DNA of 64,000 nucleotides from XN24 sp047921455 (GTDB lineage: Bacteria > Pseudomonadota > Gammaproteobacteria > Steroidobacterales > XN24), in the NCBI GenBank assembly GCA_047921455.1, contig JBLRWC010000007.1, positions 1 to 64,000 on the forward strand. The letters are read 5' to 3'. The notes below the pieces were generated by a model. The model was not told where the DNA came from, made no database searches, and saw only the letters and a list, made by a program, of their open reading frames with translations. The position numbers and the translations under genes are program-made. Shown in pieces: positions 7,557 to 16,090 of the stretch. Position 1 is the stretch's first letter; every line of letters begins with the position of its first letter.

Positions 7557-7978
7557 CGCGGATCGTGCCGAGCGGTGGATCGCGCCAGTTCCATCTTGGC
7601 CATCTGGGGCAGAAAATCGAAGTAGCGTGACAGCGCGTATCCTTCACGCGTCGTTGTCTCGCGAAGATCCCTTGAGATGACGCGAAGGCCATCGCGCAGC
7701 ACCCGGTGATATAGCAGCGGTGGCGCATGGTTCAGGACAATCACGTCGATCGCGTTCGTCGCGAACTGCTGCATGAGGAACGCAGTCAGTTCGGCGGTGT
7801 AACCGTATCCCCCCGTGGCAAGGGCGCCCTCATCGACATAGACGGCCACGTCGATGTCGCTGTGAGCTTGGGCGAGCCCGCGTGCATGCGACCCAAACAG
7901 GTAGGCCTCCCGTACCTCGGGACGGGAGGCGAACGCGGCAGCAAGGGTTTCCACGAGGGTGCTGGTCGAGTGATGCAT
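7553..7978 (-). CDS. mntA: MntA-like nucleotidyltransferase antitoxin
   Basis: A 141-residue minimal nucleotidyltransferase with a complete GSX10DXD signature: G29-S30-HARGLAQAHS-D41-I-D43-V. Residues near 90 (NAIDVIVLN) give the third acidic position. In characterised pairs this enzyme polyadenylylates HepT and so acts as its antitoxin. I placed the start at ATG 7978 (MHHSTSTLVE), which gives the family's usual length; the open frame continues upstream without homology. It is the first gene of a two-gene operon, with a 4-base overlap into hepT. Confidence 0.85.
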   Translation of the reverse strand: MHHSTSTLVETLAAAFASRPEVREAYLFGSHARGLAQAHSDIDVAVYVDEGALATGGYGYTAELTAFLMQQFATNAIDVIVLNHAPPLLYHRVLRDGLRVISRDLRETTTREGYALSRYFDFLPQMAKMELARSTARHDPR

Positions 7979-8117
7979 ACGGTCAAGGATATCAGACCGA
8001 CAGCAGCCTGAGTGCCCAACTGTCATGGCGAAAGCCGCGCCAGGTCCACTGGATCGGTGTGTCCTTAGACGTAAACTATGAACTGGCAAGCGACAGGCAA
8101 ACACGGACGGAGCTGGC

Positions 8118-8834
8118 ATGATCAAGACCCGCCACATCGAGTACCTGGACGGCGAGCACCTGCTGGAGGGCCACCTCGCCTGGGATGACGCAGTTCGCGA
8201 GCCGCGACCCGCGGTGCTGACCGCGCACGCTATCCGTGGGCGTACCGAATTCGAATGCAATAAGGCCGAAGCGCTGGCTCGCCTCGGCTACGTGGGATTC
8301 GCACTGGACCTCTTTGGCAAGGGCCGCGTGACGGACGACAATGCGGTCGGCCGGCCCTGGATGGAGGCACTGCTCGAGGATCGTGCCGCCCTGCAGCGCC
8401 GCCTGCGCCTCGGTCTGGAAACGGCCATGGCCCAACCGGAAGTCGACCAAAAGCGCATCGCCGCCATTGGTTTCTGTTTCGGCGGCCTGGCTGTACTCGA
8501 CCTGGCACGCATCGAAACCCGTGTGGCGGGCGTCGCCAGCTTCCATGGCCTGCTCGATCCGCGTCCCGGCCCGGCGCCTACGGCAATTTCCGCCCGAGTG
8601 CTGGTCATGCATGGCTGGGATGATCCGCTCGCGCCGCCCGAAGCCGTGTTGCGGCTGGCCGAAGAACTGACCGGCGCCGGCGCGGACTGGCAGCTGCATG
8701 CTTTCGGCGGCGTGATGCACGCCTTCACCAACCCGGCCGCGGCGAGCCCGGAACGCGGCCTGCTGTATCACGCCACTGCCGACCAGCGCGCCTGGCGCCT
8801 GCTTGAGGACTTCCTCGCTGAGTTGTTCGGCTGA
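8118..8834 (+). CDS. Dienelactone hydrolase family protein
   Basis: A 238-residue alpha/beta hydrolase of the dienelactone hydrolase family. The nucleophile elbow is GFCFGG with C120. The catalytic Asp lies in VMHGWDDPLAPPE and the His in FGGVMHAFTNP. These enzymes hydrolyse lactones or related esters in the cytoplasm; there is no signal peptide, and no neighbouring catechol-pathway gene shows the real substrate. It stands alone, divergent from the mntA-hepT pair with a 139-bp gap. Family assignment is secure, substrate unknown. Confidence 0.9.
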   Translation: MIKTRHIEYLDGEHLLEGHLAWDDAVREPRPAVLTAHAIRGRTEFECNKAEALARLGYVGFALDLFGKGRVTDDNAVGRPWMEALLEDRAALQRRLRLGLETAMAQPEVDQKRIAAIGFCFGGLAVLDLARIETRVAGVASFHGLLDPRPGPAPTAISARVLVMHGWDDPLAPPEAVLRLAEELTGAGADWQLHAFGGVMHAFTNPAAASPERGLLYHATADQRAWRLLEDFLAELFG

Positions 8835-9032
8835 CAGGCCAGACGGTGCGCCTGTTTCCGGAAACGAGCCTCGCGTGGTGTTCGCTGTTCAATGCGCACA
8901 TCCATCATGTAGACCATGCGAGCGCATACCTCGAGAACATGAAACAGGAGAAGGCGAGATAATTGCTGCAGCTTCGAGAGGCCGGCATTCGTGCTGCTGG
9001 CGCGGCCACTGCTCGGCGGGATCGGCCGGCCG

Positions 9033-9038
9033 TATAAT
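9033..9038 (+). promoter_or_regulatory. Consensus -10 box (TATAAT) before GNAT gene
   Basis: A perfect TATAAT sits 34 bases before the GNAT start codon, in a 238-bp gap (8835-9072) where I see nothing else. The region 17 bases upstream gives no good -35 match, so the promoter would rely on an activator or on the -10 box alone. Confidence 0.4.
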
Positions 9039-9072
9039 TAGCCTGAACCATCTATCGAAGGGGAGACACTGC

Positions 9073-9363
9073 ATGACCGACACCACTATCAAAGAGACCC
9101 GGTCCGCCGCCCGCGGTCGCTACGTGCTCGCGGACGCTGACGGAGACAGTGAGCTCACCTACCGCCTCGATGGCGATCGCATGATCATCGATTCCACTTA
9201 CACGCCGCCGGCGAGCCGCGGCCGGGGCATCGCCGGCCGGCTGGTGGAGCGTGCCGTCGCGGATGCCCGCGCCCGCAACTGGCGCATCGTGCCGGTGTGC
9301 CCCTATGTTCGTGTCAAAATCGAGCGCACACCGGCCATGCAGGACGTGCTCGCTGACACATAG
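9073..9363 (+). CDS. Small GNAT-family N-acetyltransferase (YidJ/COG2388 type)
   Basis: A 96-residue minimal GNAT protein with the acetyl-CoA loop in TPPASRGRGIAGRLVERAVA and the following strand RIVPVCPYVRVKIER, as in the short COG2388 acetyltransferases. Such proteins are about 90-100 residues, so it is complete. The start (ATG 9073) is preceded by GGGGAG 8 bases upstream. The acceptor substrate cannot be told. It lies alone between the hydrolase and the AsmA-like gene. Confidence 0.88.
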   Translation: MTDTTIKETRSAARGRYVLADADGDSELTYRLDGDRMIIDSTYTPPASRGRGIAGRLVERAVADARARNWRIVPVCPYVRVKIERTPAMQDVLADT

Positions 9364-9379
9364 GGGTCAACCGTGATTC

Positions 9380-10834
9380 GTGCCGCCAACTGAACCGATG
9401 GAAAACCGCTCACAATCAACTCCGCGCCGACGGGTTCTGCTATGGATCCTGCTGGGCACAGGGCTGCTGCTCGGCGCCGCCGCCATCGTGATTGTCACCG
9501 TGTTCGATGAAGACTCGCTGCGGGACCGCTTCCAGGCGACGGCGTCCGACGTGCTCGGCCTCGAGGTGGCCATCGATGGCGCCATGGACCTTGCCATCTG
9601 GCCAACGCCCAATATCTCCGCAGCCGACATCGTGCTTGAAAAGGATGGGGCGCCCATCGCCCGTTTCGATGCCGTGCGCCTCGATATTGCGCTGCTGCCC
9701 CTGTTAACAGGCAATTTGCGGATTCGCCACGTGAACGTGGACGGAGCCGACGTCGAGTTCCGCCGGGATGCCGCCGGCCAGCTGAACTTCCAAGGACCGG
9801 AGCGGGGCAAGGTACAGGCCAGGGATGTGCCGGCCACCAGTTTCTCGGCAATCTCGGTCAGCTACGCGGATGAAGGCGAGGAGGCTCGCTTGCATGCGTC
9901 TGGCTGCGGTGGCCGCCTGTCGAGCGTGGCCATTGCCGAAGACAACGGGAAAACGGTGCTGGGGAACTTGCGGGCCAAGGGAACACTGCATTGCGCCGTC
10001 ATCGAGGCACAGGAATTTCGCTTCACCGACGTGGAATCCGAGCTGAGCGCGCGCGAGGGCCTGTTGCAGCTTGATCCGATCAGCCTGCGGCTGTTCGACG
10101 GTGAGGGCAGTGGTCGCGTCGAAGGCGATTTCAGCGGCGATCTGCCCCTCTGGTCGCTGCACCTGGAGCTGGAGAATTTTGCGCTGGAACAATTTCTGCG
10201 GGCGCTCGAGCCCGAGGCGCGGGCGGAGGGCAGTATGTATTTCCGAGCCGAGTTGTCTGCCCGCGGGAACCATCGTGAAGCGCTGGAGCGCAGCCTGGCG
10301 GGGAGTGTGTCGCTGCGTGGTGAGACGCTGACGCTGCACGGCGGCGACCTCGACCAGCGGCTGGCGGACTACGAAGCCACGCGGAGATTCGGGCTGCTGG
10401 ATGCCGGCGCGCTGTTCTTCGCGGGTCCGGCCGGGCTGGTCGTGACCCGGGGGCGCGAATTTGCGCGGTTGCTGCGAGGGGATGAAGGCAAGACGGAATT
10501 GCGGGAGGTCCGCTCGGAGTGGACGGTGAGCGAAGGCGTCGCCGAGGCTGCCGACGTAGCGGCTGCGACGGCGAGGAATCGCCTCGCTGCGCGCGGCAGG
10601 ATCGACTACGCGGCGCGCAGCTTCGATGAGTTCACGGTGCTCCTGCTGGATCGCCAGGGCTGCATCGTGATGGAACAGTCAGTGCATGGCGCCTTCGAGG
10701 ATCCGCAAATCGAGGAGCCGGGCGCCATAGAGACTGTGCTGGGGCCGTTGATCGACCTGGTGGAACGCGGAGTTGCGGAGCTGGTGGACGAGGATTGCGA
10801 GGTAGTCTACGACGGCGCCGTTGCGCATCCCTAG
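9380..10834 (+). CDS. AsmA-like protein, inner-membrane anchored
   Basis: A 484-residue protein with an N-terminal membrane anchor (VLLWILLGTGLLLGAAAIVI) followed by the AsmA N-terminal signature (VLGLEVAIDGAMDLAIWPTP, then DIALLPLLTGNLRIRHVNVD). AsmA/TamB-type proteins project into the periplasm as long beta-rich bridges and are linked to outer-membrane lipid or protein handling. It is shorter than E. coli AsmA (617) and resembles the shorter paralogs. The start is uncertain: GTG 9380, or ATG 9398 just before the basic anchor flank (MENRSQSTPRRR). The last codons are 12 bases from the convergent phosphatase-like gene. Confidence 0.85.
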   Translation: MPPTEPMENRSQSTPRRRVLLWILLGTGLLLGAAAIVIVTVFDEDSLRDRFQATASDVLGLEVAIDGAMDLAIWPTPNISAADIVLEKDGAPIARFDAVRLDIALLPLLTGNLRIRHVNVDGADVEFRRDAAGQLNFQGPERGKVQARDVPATSFSAISVSYADEGEEARLHASGCGGRLSSVAIAEDNGKTVLGNLRAKGTLHCAVIEAQEFRFTDVESELSAREGLLQLDPISLRLFDGEGSGRVEGDFSGDLPLWSLHLELENFALEQFLRALEPEARAEGSMYFRAELSARGNHREALERSLAGSVSLRGETLTLHGGDLDQRLADYEATRRFGLLDAGALFFAGPAGLVVTRGREFARLLRGDEGKTELREVRSEWTVSEGVAEAADVAAATARNRLAARGRIDYAARSFDEFTVLLLDRQGCIVMEQSVHGAFEDPQIEEPGAIETVLGPLIDLVERGVAELVDEDCEVVYDGAVAHP

Positions 10835-10845
10835 CCGCGGGGGAA

Positions 10846-11355
10846 TCAGTCCGCCGCGTGCTGCTCCAGCCGCTCGCGCACCGTGTCCTCGAGTCCCGTC
10901 AGACCATGCGCCCGGCCGATCTCGATGGCCGTCTCGGTATCAGCGTCTTCATACGCGGCGGCACGAAGTGCGTACAGCGCGCCGACCCGATTGCCGCTGG
11001 CGCAGTGCAGGAGCGCTGGTTGGTCTTCGATCGCCTCCAGGATAGCGTTGAAGGCCTGCGTGTTCTCCAGGGTCAGGTCGTCGGCACTGGCAATCGGCAG
11101 GCGCAGGTAGGTCATGCCCAGTTCACGCACCAGTTGCGCCTCGTCAAAATCAATCGCCTCATCTTCACCACGCAGGTTGACGACGATCTTCACGCCCGCC
11201 GCCGCAGCCTGGCGCAGGGCCTCCTCGTCCGGCTGGCCACCGATCAGGAGACGCTCGTCGGGTTGCACCAGGTTAGGAATTGCCGGCGTTTCCGTGGCCA
11301 GCGCGGCGGTCCCGCCGAGCAGAAGGGCGAGCATGAGTGACAGGTGGAAGGACAT
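10846..11355 (-). CDS. Periplasmic DUF442/BLH-type phosphatase-like protein
   Basis: A 169-residue protein with a signal peptide (MSFHLSLMLALLLGG, cleavage near ALA-TE) and a dual-specificity-phosphatase-like fold. The family entry motif LLIGGQPDEEALRQAAAAGV is followed by VVNLRGEDE and by the active loop HCASGNRVGA with Cys and Arg four residues apart, as in the beta-lactamase-hydrolase-like (DUF442) family. The Cys-Arg pair suggests phosphatase or sulfur-transfer chemistry; the substrate is unknown. I used ATG 11355; an in-frame start 27 bases upstream is less likely because it would precede the signal peptide with a polar stretch. Confidence 0.82.
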   Translation of the reverse strand: MSFHLSLMLALLLGGTAALATETPAIPNLVQPDERLLIGGQPDEEALRQAAAAGVKIVVNLRGEDEAIDFDEAQLVRELGMTYLRLPIASADDLTLENTQAFNAILEAIEDQPALLHCASGNRVGALYALRAAAYEDADTETAIEIGRAHGLTGLEDTVRERLEQHAAD

Positions 11356-11418
11356 CTTGAGGCACCTCGCGGAGTTGCACACCGGTGGAAGATACCGATT
11401 CTAACCTGCCGATACCCG

Positions 11419-12132
11419 TCAGCGGCCCTCGAGGTCCGAGAAAAACGCCCGGATGCGTGCTGCATTGGCGCCCACGTCGCTACGTCCGACACGCGATTTT
11501 GAGCGCATGTCGATGCGGCTGGCGCCGTTTTCCGGCGTAATGCTAATGACGACGTCGTCCTTGAAGCCAAACCAGAACGTCGTCGCGGTAGCCTCGATGC
11601 GGCCCTCTTGTGGCGTTGCGGCCACGATCTCCCAGCCTTGGTCCTGCGCCGTTTCCAGCGCGCGCTCAAATGCCGCTGCGGGCGCCACCGGCAGCCGCAG
11701 GGGCTGAATATCCGGATAGGCCTCGCGCTGCTGTGCGGCGGTTTCCTCGCCGGGGTATTCGGGCGGATTGGATGCATCGGCCCGTAACGGCAGGACGGCG
11801 ACGAACTCAGGCGGATTGGTGGTGTCCGTCGTGATGTCGTGAATAAGCGGCAGGGAGCGCACGGTTTGCAGGCCGCTCCATGGAATCCAGGCCACCACCG
11901 CGCCGATGATCAGCGCGGCGACCAGCAGAGCCGCGGAGTCTCGCCGCGTGCGCGGGATGACCAGCAACAACAACGCCAGCACGACCGCGGCCGCGCCGGC
12001 GAAAAACGCCCAGCGCATCACCAGGAAGCCAGTGCCGAAATCCCACCAGCCGAGGCGCGTGCCCGGACCGGCGGAAAGCAGCAGCAGTGCGGCGATGACT
12101 GCGACGAGCAGGGGCAGTGGCGAAATTTTCAT
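11419..12132 (-). CDS. DUF1499 family membrane protein
   Basis: A 237-residue protein with three N-terminal membrane segments (residues about 6-24, 36-58 and 67-86) and a C-terminal DUF1499 domain. The domain shows LIHDITTDTTNPPEFVAVLP at its start, RIEATATTFWFGFKDDVVIS in the middle and SRVGRSDVGANAARIRAFFS at the end. DUF1499 is widespread in proteobacteria and has no assigned biochemical role. ATG 12132 is used; a TTG 12 bases upstream is the alternative. It is separated by 63 bp from the phosphatase-like gene, which lies downstream on the same strand. Confidence 0.85.
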   Translation of the reverse strand: MKISPLPLLVAVIAALLLLSAGPGTRLGWWDFGTGFLVMRWAFFAGAAAVVLALLLLVIPRTRRDSAALLVAALIIGAVVAWIPWSGLQTVRSLPLIHDITTDTTNPPEFVAVLPLRADASNPPEYPGEETAAQQREAYPDIQPLRLPVAPAAAFERALETAQDQGWEIVAATPQEGRIEATATTFWFGFKDDVVISITPENGASRIDMRSKSRVGRSDVGANAARIRAFFSDLEGR

Positions 12133-12189
12133 GGTTGCAGCCAAGGAAGCGAGCCAGCAGCAAGCATAACGAGTTTTTGCTGGCCAGGC

Positions 12190-13236
12190 TCATGCCGCTG
12201 ACGCCGTTTGCGTTTTCACTGCGGGTGACTGATCGAGTGCTGATTTCCAATGCTGAACACGGACACGCTCCTTGATGACCTCAAGGGCTTCGAGCGTAAT
12301 GCGGGTACCGATATCACCAAGCTCCGGGTGGTCCTCGAGAATCGAGTCGATAATGACACTGACGGTTTCATCGACCAGGGCATTGTTCTCTGCGGCACTG
12401 ATATCGCGGACCGCGCGATCGAACACCTCGTAGACAATGTCATTGATGGACCGGCGCAGCGTATTGGTCAGCGCTTTGCCGAGTACCGGCACACGTTCCA
12501 GGGTACGGATGCCTTGGTCGGCTTCTACCGCTTCCGCAACCACTGATTCGACGTACTGCTGGATCGACGCCTGGTGATGCTGGTAGCTGCGATCGGCAAT
12601 GGTGCCGATACGCCGCGACAAGTGCGCCACCAGGGCTTCCTTTTGCGGGGCAATGACTTCGGTGATGATCTGCCGGGTAACCGGGGTTTCGTTTTCTATT
12701 TCACGCTTGACGTCATTGAGCGTGCGCAGGATAACGCGGTCCGAAACCTCGTCGATAAAGACATTGAAATAGAACTCAATGAATTTATACGGACGGGTAT
12801 TGGCGAGATCCACAATGCCCATTTTCTGCAAGCGTACCAGCAAGGAAATGATACGCAACAAGCGCAGCAGGCGCAGCGAACCGATCGGGATCAGTCCGAT
12901 CAAGTCGTACCAGTGGAGGAAAGGATAGAAATACCAGCGGGCGTAAGCTTGTTTCTTGACCGCCATCACCCATTGAAAACAAAACTCCGCCACGAAGATG
13001 GCGACGAAAACCAGGTCGTAGAAGATGAAGTTCGCGTGGATCTGATCGGCGTAAAACCGGTTGAAGGCCGGTGCAATCTTGTCCAGCGCCGACTGGACCG
13101 CGCCGGTGGCATAGACCGTATCGAATATGATGAAAGCGAGGTTGACCAGCACCAGGAATACCATGGCCAGGTCCAGGACAAGCCATGAGGTTTGCCTGGT
13201 CTCGCGAAGTTTTTGTCGATTGAATTTCAGCGGCAT
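12190..13236 (-). CDS. Membrane protein with S4-like segment, no pore (ion-channel-like)
   Basis: A 348-residue protein with about three membrane helices in its first 140 residues. It contains a voltage-sensor-like stretch, LHWYDLIGLIPIGSLRLLRL, then LRIISLLVRLQK, with arginines spaced every third or fourth residue. No selectivity-filter motif (TVGYG or similar) follows. Instead the last 200 residues are soluble, acidic and helical (DEVSDRVILRTLNDVKREIE, TLEALEVIKERVRVQHWKSA). It resembles the N-terminal half of a voltage-gated-channel subunit joined to a cytoplasmic domain I do not recognise. Function is not known. Confidence 0.6.
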   Translation of the reverse strand: MPLKFNRQKLRETRQTSWLVLDLAMVFLVLVNLAFIIFDTVYATGAVQSALDKIAPAFNRFYADQIHANFIFYDLVFVAIFVAEFCFQWVMAVKKQAYARWYFYPFLHWYDLIGLIPIGSLRLLRLLRIISLLVRLQKMGIVDLANTRPYKFIEFYFNVFIDEVSDRVILRTLNDVKREIENETPVTRQIITEVIAPQKEALVAHLSRRIGTIADRSYQHHQASIQQYVESVVAEAVEADQGIRTLERVPVLGKALTNTLRRSINDIVYEVFDRAVRDISAAENNALVDETVSVIIDSILEDHPELGDIGTRITLEALEVIKERVRVQHWKSALDQSPAVKTQTASAA

Positions 13237-13276
13237 GGTGCATCCTTCCCGTTATCGAAGCAGTCGGCCGGCTGAA

Positions 13277-14047
13277 TCAGCCGAGGATGTACATGCGTAG
13301 TGGCATCCAGACGCCCATCACCATCATCATGATGTTTTCGGTGAGTGATACGAACCCCAGCGGTACATTGCTGTCCCCGCCCGCACAGGCACACTTTAGT
13401 TCACGCTTGTCGATATAGACGGCCTTGAATACCGATAACGCGCCGACAGCGCCGATGAAAAAAGCCAGTGGCGCAGCGATCCAGATGAAAACACCCGCAA
13501 CCATCAGCACACCCGCCACGGTCTCGCCAAAGGGATAGAAGTAGGCATAGGGCACCTTGCGCTTCGCAAGCAAGTCGTAGTTGAGAAACATCGTGCTGAA
13601 GGCTTCGATATCCTTCAGCTTCTGGAGGCCCAGCAGGCACATCGAAATGGCAATGAACCATTCAAGCGCCCGCACCGTCAGCACTGTCCCGAGAGCCGCC
13701 TGGCTTACCGCCAGGGCCAACAGGAATCCGACGGAAAAAATCGCGATGATCGGCTGGTAACTGGTCTCGCCGGCTGCCTTGACCTGCTGGCCGAAGTAGC
13801 GGCGCAAGTCGTCATAACCACCAACGCGTTTATTGTCGATAAAGACCTGGGGGGTGGTCTCGACGCTGTGTTTGGCCTGAAACTTGTCAGTTTGCTCGCG
13901 CGTTTCGAGCCAGTGGTCGTCAACCTGAAAGCCGTTGTGCTCAAGCAACCACTTGGCTTTGAGGCCGTAAGGGCAGACATGGTCTTTCATCACCATTCGG
14001 TAGAGTTCGGCTCGCTTCGTCTCGGCGCTGTCACGATCACCAGGCAT
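13277..14047 (-). CDS. Glutaredoxin-MauE/DoxX-like membrane fusion protein
   Basis: A 256-residue fusion. Residues about 14-90 form a glutaredoxin domain with the active site C25-P-Y-G28 and the glutathione-binding TTPQVFIDNKRVGGYDDL. The site is monothiol (CPYG, not CPYC). Residues about 98-256 contain four membrane helices of MauE/DoxX type, ending in C219-A-C221-AGGDSNVPLGFVS, a Cys pair typical of that family. MauE-like proteins support disulfide formation or quinone-linked redox in the envelope. The fusion may couple cytoplasmic glutathione to a membrane redox step (inference). It is divergent from the DUF294 gene. Confidence 0.82.
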   Translation of the reverse strand: MPGDRDSAETKRAELYRMVMKDHVCPYGLKAKWLLEHNGFQVDDHWLETREQTDKFQAKHSVETTPQVFIDNKRVGGYDDLRRYFGQQVKAAGETSYQPIIAIFSVGFLLALAVSQAALGTVLTVRALEWFIAISMCLLGLQKLKDIEAFSTMFLNYDLLAKRKVPYAYFYPFGETVAGVLMVAGVFIWIAAPLAFFIGAVGALSVFKAVYIDKRELKCACAGGDSNVPLGFVSLTENIMMMVMGVWMPLRMYILG

Positions 14048-14174
14048 ATTTTTTTCCTGTGGGGATTCATTACCAGTATAGAAGTATCACGCCGGGGAAG
14101 CGGTGGCCGCCTTTACAGTCGGAACGTCGCGTACCACAATCTTGTAATGAAATTTGTCGACCGGAACTGGCTAC

Positions 14175-16079
14175 ATGGACGTTGAAGCACTTGAAATCCG
14201 CCAGCACATGGCACGGTTTGCACCATTCGACGCCCTGTCGGACGAATTGCTGGACGCTGTCGCCGACAGTATCGATGTGGTCTATTTCAAAGCGGGTAGG
14301 GAGATCCTGGAGCGTGGCCAGGAGATCAGTGAGTTGCACTATATTCGCAGCGGCGCAGTCGAGGTGTATCGGCGCAGCGGCACGTTGCTGAACCGCCTCG
14401 AAGAGGGCGATATCTATGGTCATTTCAGCCTGCTACGCAATCACCGGGTGCATTTTCCAGTCAAGGCGATCGAGGACACGCTGATCTACCTCGTGCCGGA
14501 CGCAGTGTTCCAGCGACTCTGTGTCGAAGATGAGCAGTTCGCCGAATTCGTCGAACTGGACCAGCCGCGCCTGAAATCCACGGTGGAAAAACATGCCGGC
14601 GACGCCAGCATGATGACGACCAAGGTACGCAAGCTGATCACCCGCGCGCCCGTGGTCGTCGAGTCAACTGCCACCGTACAGGAAGCAGCGCAAAACATCG
14701 GCGCCCAACATGCCACTTCGGTGCTGGTGCTCGGCGAGCCCGATGAAAACCCGAGATATAACGTTGTGGACGCAGCCGGCGAGTCGCGACGGCTGCTTGG
14801 CATTCTCACCGACAATGACTTCCGGTCTCGCGTCGTCGCGGCCGGGCTGCCACCAGATGCGCCCGTGGGAACGATCATAGACAAGCATCCCTTTACCGTG
14901 CAGTCGGACGAGACTTTGCAGGAAGCGATGTTGCGCATGTTACGTAACAACCTCCAGCATCTTCCTGTGCTGCATCGGCGCAGGCTGATGGGCGTGCTGC
15001 ACATATCAGACATTATTCGCCACCAGACGCATACCAGCCTTTACCTGGTGGAACGAATCTATTCCCAGAACAACGCCCAGGCGCTTGGCCGCCTGTTGCC
15101 AGATGTGCGCGAGTCTTTCGTGCGCATGGTGGAGGAGGGCGCCAATTCACAGATGATCGGCAGCGCGCTCTCAACCATCGGCCGAAGTTTCACGCGGCGC
15201 TTGCTCGAACTGGCGGAGCTTGAACTGGGTCCGCCGCCGGTACCCTACAGTTTCATGGCGCTGGGCTCGATGGCGCGCAACGAGCAGAGTATCGTCACCG
15301 ACCAGGACAACGCGCTGGTGCTGGATGATCGTTTTGACCCGGAACAGCATGACGCCTACTTCGCTGCGATGGGCAAGATTGTCAGTGACGGCCTGGCGGT
15401 TTGCGGCTACACCTACTGTACGGGCGACATCATGGCGACTAACCCGCGGTGGCGTCAGCCATTGCGTGTCTGGAAGCAGTACTTCAACGACTGGATTGAC
15501 AACCCGACGCCGGAACGCCTGCTGCACAGTTCGATTTTTTTCGACCTCGACAATGTGTACGGCGAGGACGATTTCGTCGTGCAACTGCAGGACCTGGTGG
15601 CGAAAAGAGCGCCAGGCAGCGCCTTGTTTCTTGCCGCCATGGCGCGCAATGCATCCAACCGAACCCCGCCACTGGGATTCTTCCGCAATTTCGTGATGGA
15701 GAAGGACGGCAAGCAAAACAACACGATCAACGTGAAGCGACGCGGCACGGCGCCGATGATCGACCTGATCCGCGTGCATGCGCTGGCGTCCGGCTCCACG
15801 GCGCAAAACTCCTTCGATCGGTTGAACGATATCGCAAAGACCGAATTGCTGCCCTCCGGCGTGGGCGACCGGATCCGTTATGCACTGGAGTTTATTTCGA
15901 CGGTGCGTATCCGGCACCAGGCGATCGCCCTGCAGCGTGACCATCCGCCGACCAACAGTATCGAGCCGGAGAATATCTCGAGCACCGAGCGTCACAATCT
16001 CAAGGACGCCTTTCAGTTGCTTAGCGACGCGCAGAAATTCCTGCAGTTTCGTTATCCGTTGCCGGCCCGGCGCGGTTGA
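14175..16079 (+). CDS. CNMP-CBS-DUF294 nucleotidyltransferase-like signalling protein
   Basis: A 634-residue cytoplasmic protein in three parts. Residues about 1-125 form a cyclic-nucleotide-binding fold (REILERGQEISELHYIRSGA). Residues about 145-285 form a CBS pair (ILTDNDFRSRVVAAGLPPDA, HLPVLHRRRLMGVLHISDII). Residues about 300-620 form the DUF294 nucleotidyltransferase domain with G364-S365 and, ten residues on, D376-Q-D378. Related proteins sit beside acetate/solute symporters and are thought to modulate them. The signal ligand and the nucleotidyl acceptor are not known. ATG 14175 was used; an in-frame TTG lies 21 bases upstream. Its last bases abut the exonuclease gene. Confidence 0.88.
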   Translation: MDVEALEIRQHMARFAPFDALSDELLDAVADSIDVVYFKAGREILERGQEISELHYIRSGAVEVYRRSGTLLNRLEEGDIYGHFSLLRNHRVHFPVKAIEDTLIYLVPDAVFQRLCVEDEQFAEFVELDQPRLKSTVEKHAGDASMMTTKVRKLITRAPVVVESTATVQEAAQNIGAQHATSVLVLGEPDENPRYNVVDAAGESRRLLGILTDNDFRSRVVAAGLPPDAPVGTIIDKHPFTVQSDETLQEAMLRMLRNNLQHLPVLHRRRLMGVLHISDIIRHQTHTSLYLVERIYSQNNAQALGRLLPDVRESFVRMVEEGANSQMIGSALSTIGRSFTRRLLELAELELGPPPVPYSFMALGSMARNEQSIVTDQDNALVLDDRFDPEQHDAYFAAMGKIVSDGLAVCGYTYCTGDIMATNPRWRQPLRVWKQYFNDWIDNPTPERLLHSSIFFDLDNVYGEDDFVVQLQDLVAKRAPGSALFLAAMARNASNRTPPLGFFRNFVMEKDGKQNNTINVKRRGTAPMIDLIRVHALASGSTAQNSFDRLNDIAKTELLPSGVGDRIRYALEFISTVRIRHQAIALQRDHPPTNSIEPENISSTERHNLKDAFQLLSDAQKFLQFRYPLPARRG

Positions 16080-16090
16080 CACGTTTTCTC

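Noticed and set aside
8835..9072. Short ORF upstream of the GNAT gene in the same frame
   Set aside because: The frame is open, but the GNAT domain, the ribosome site (GGGGAG) and the TATAAT box all place the start at 9073.
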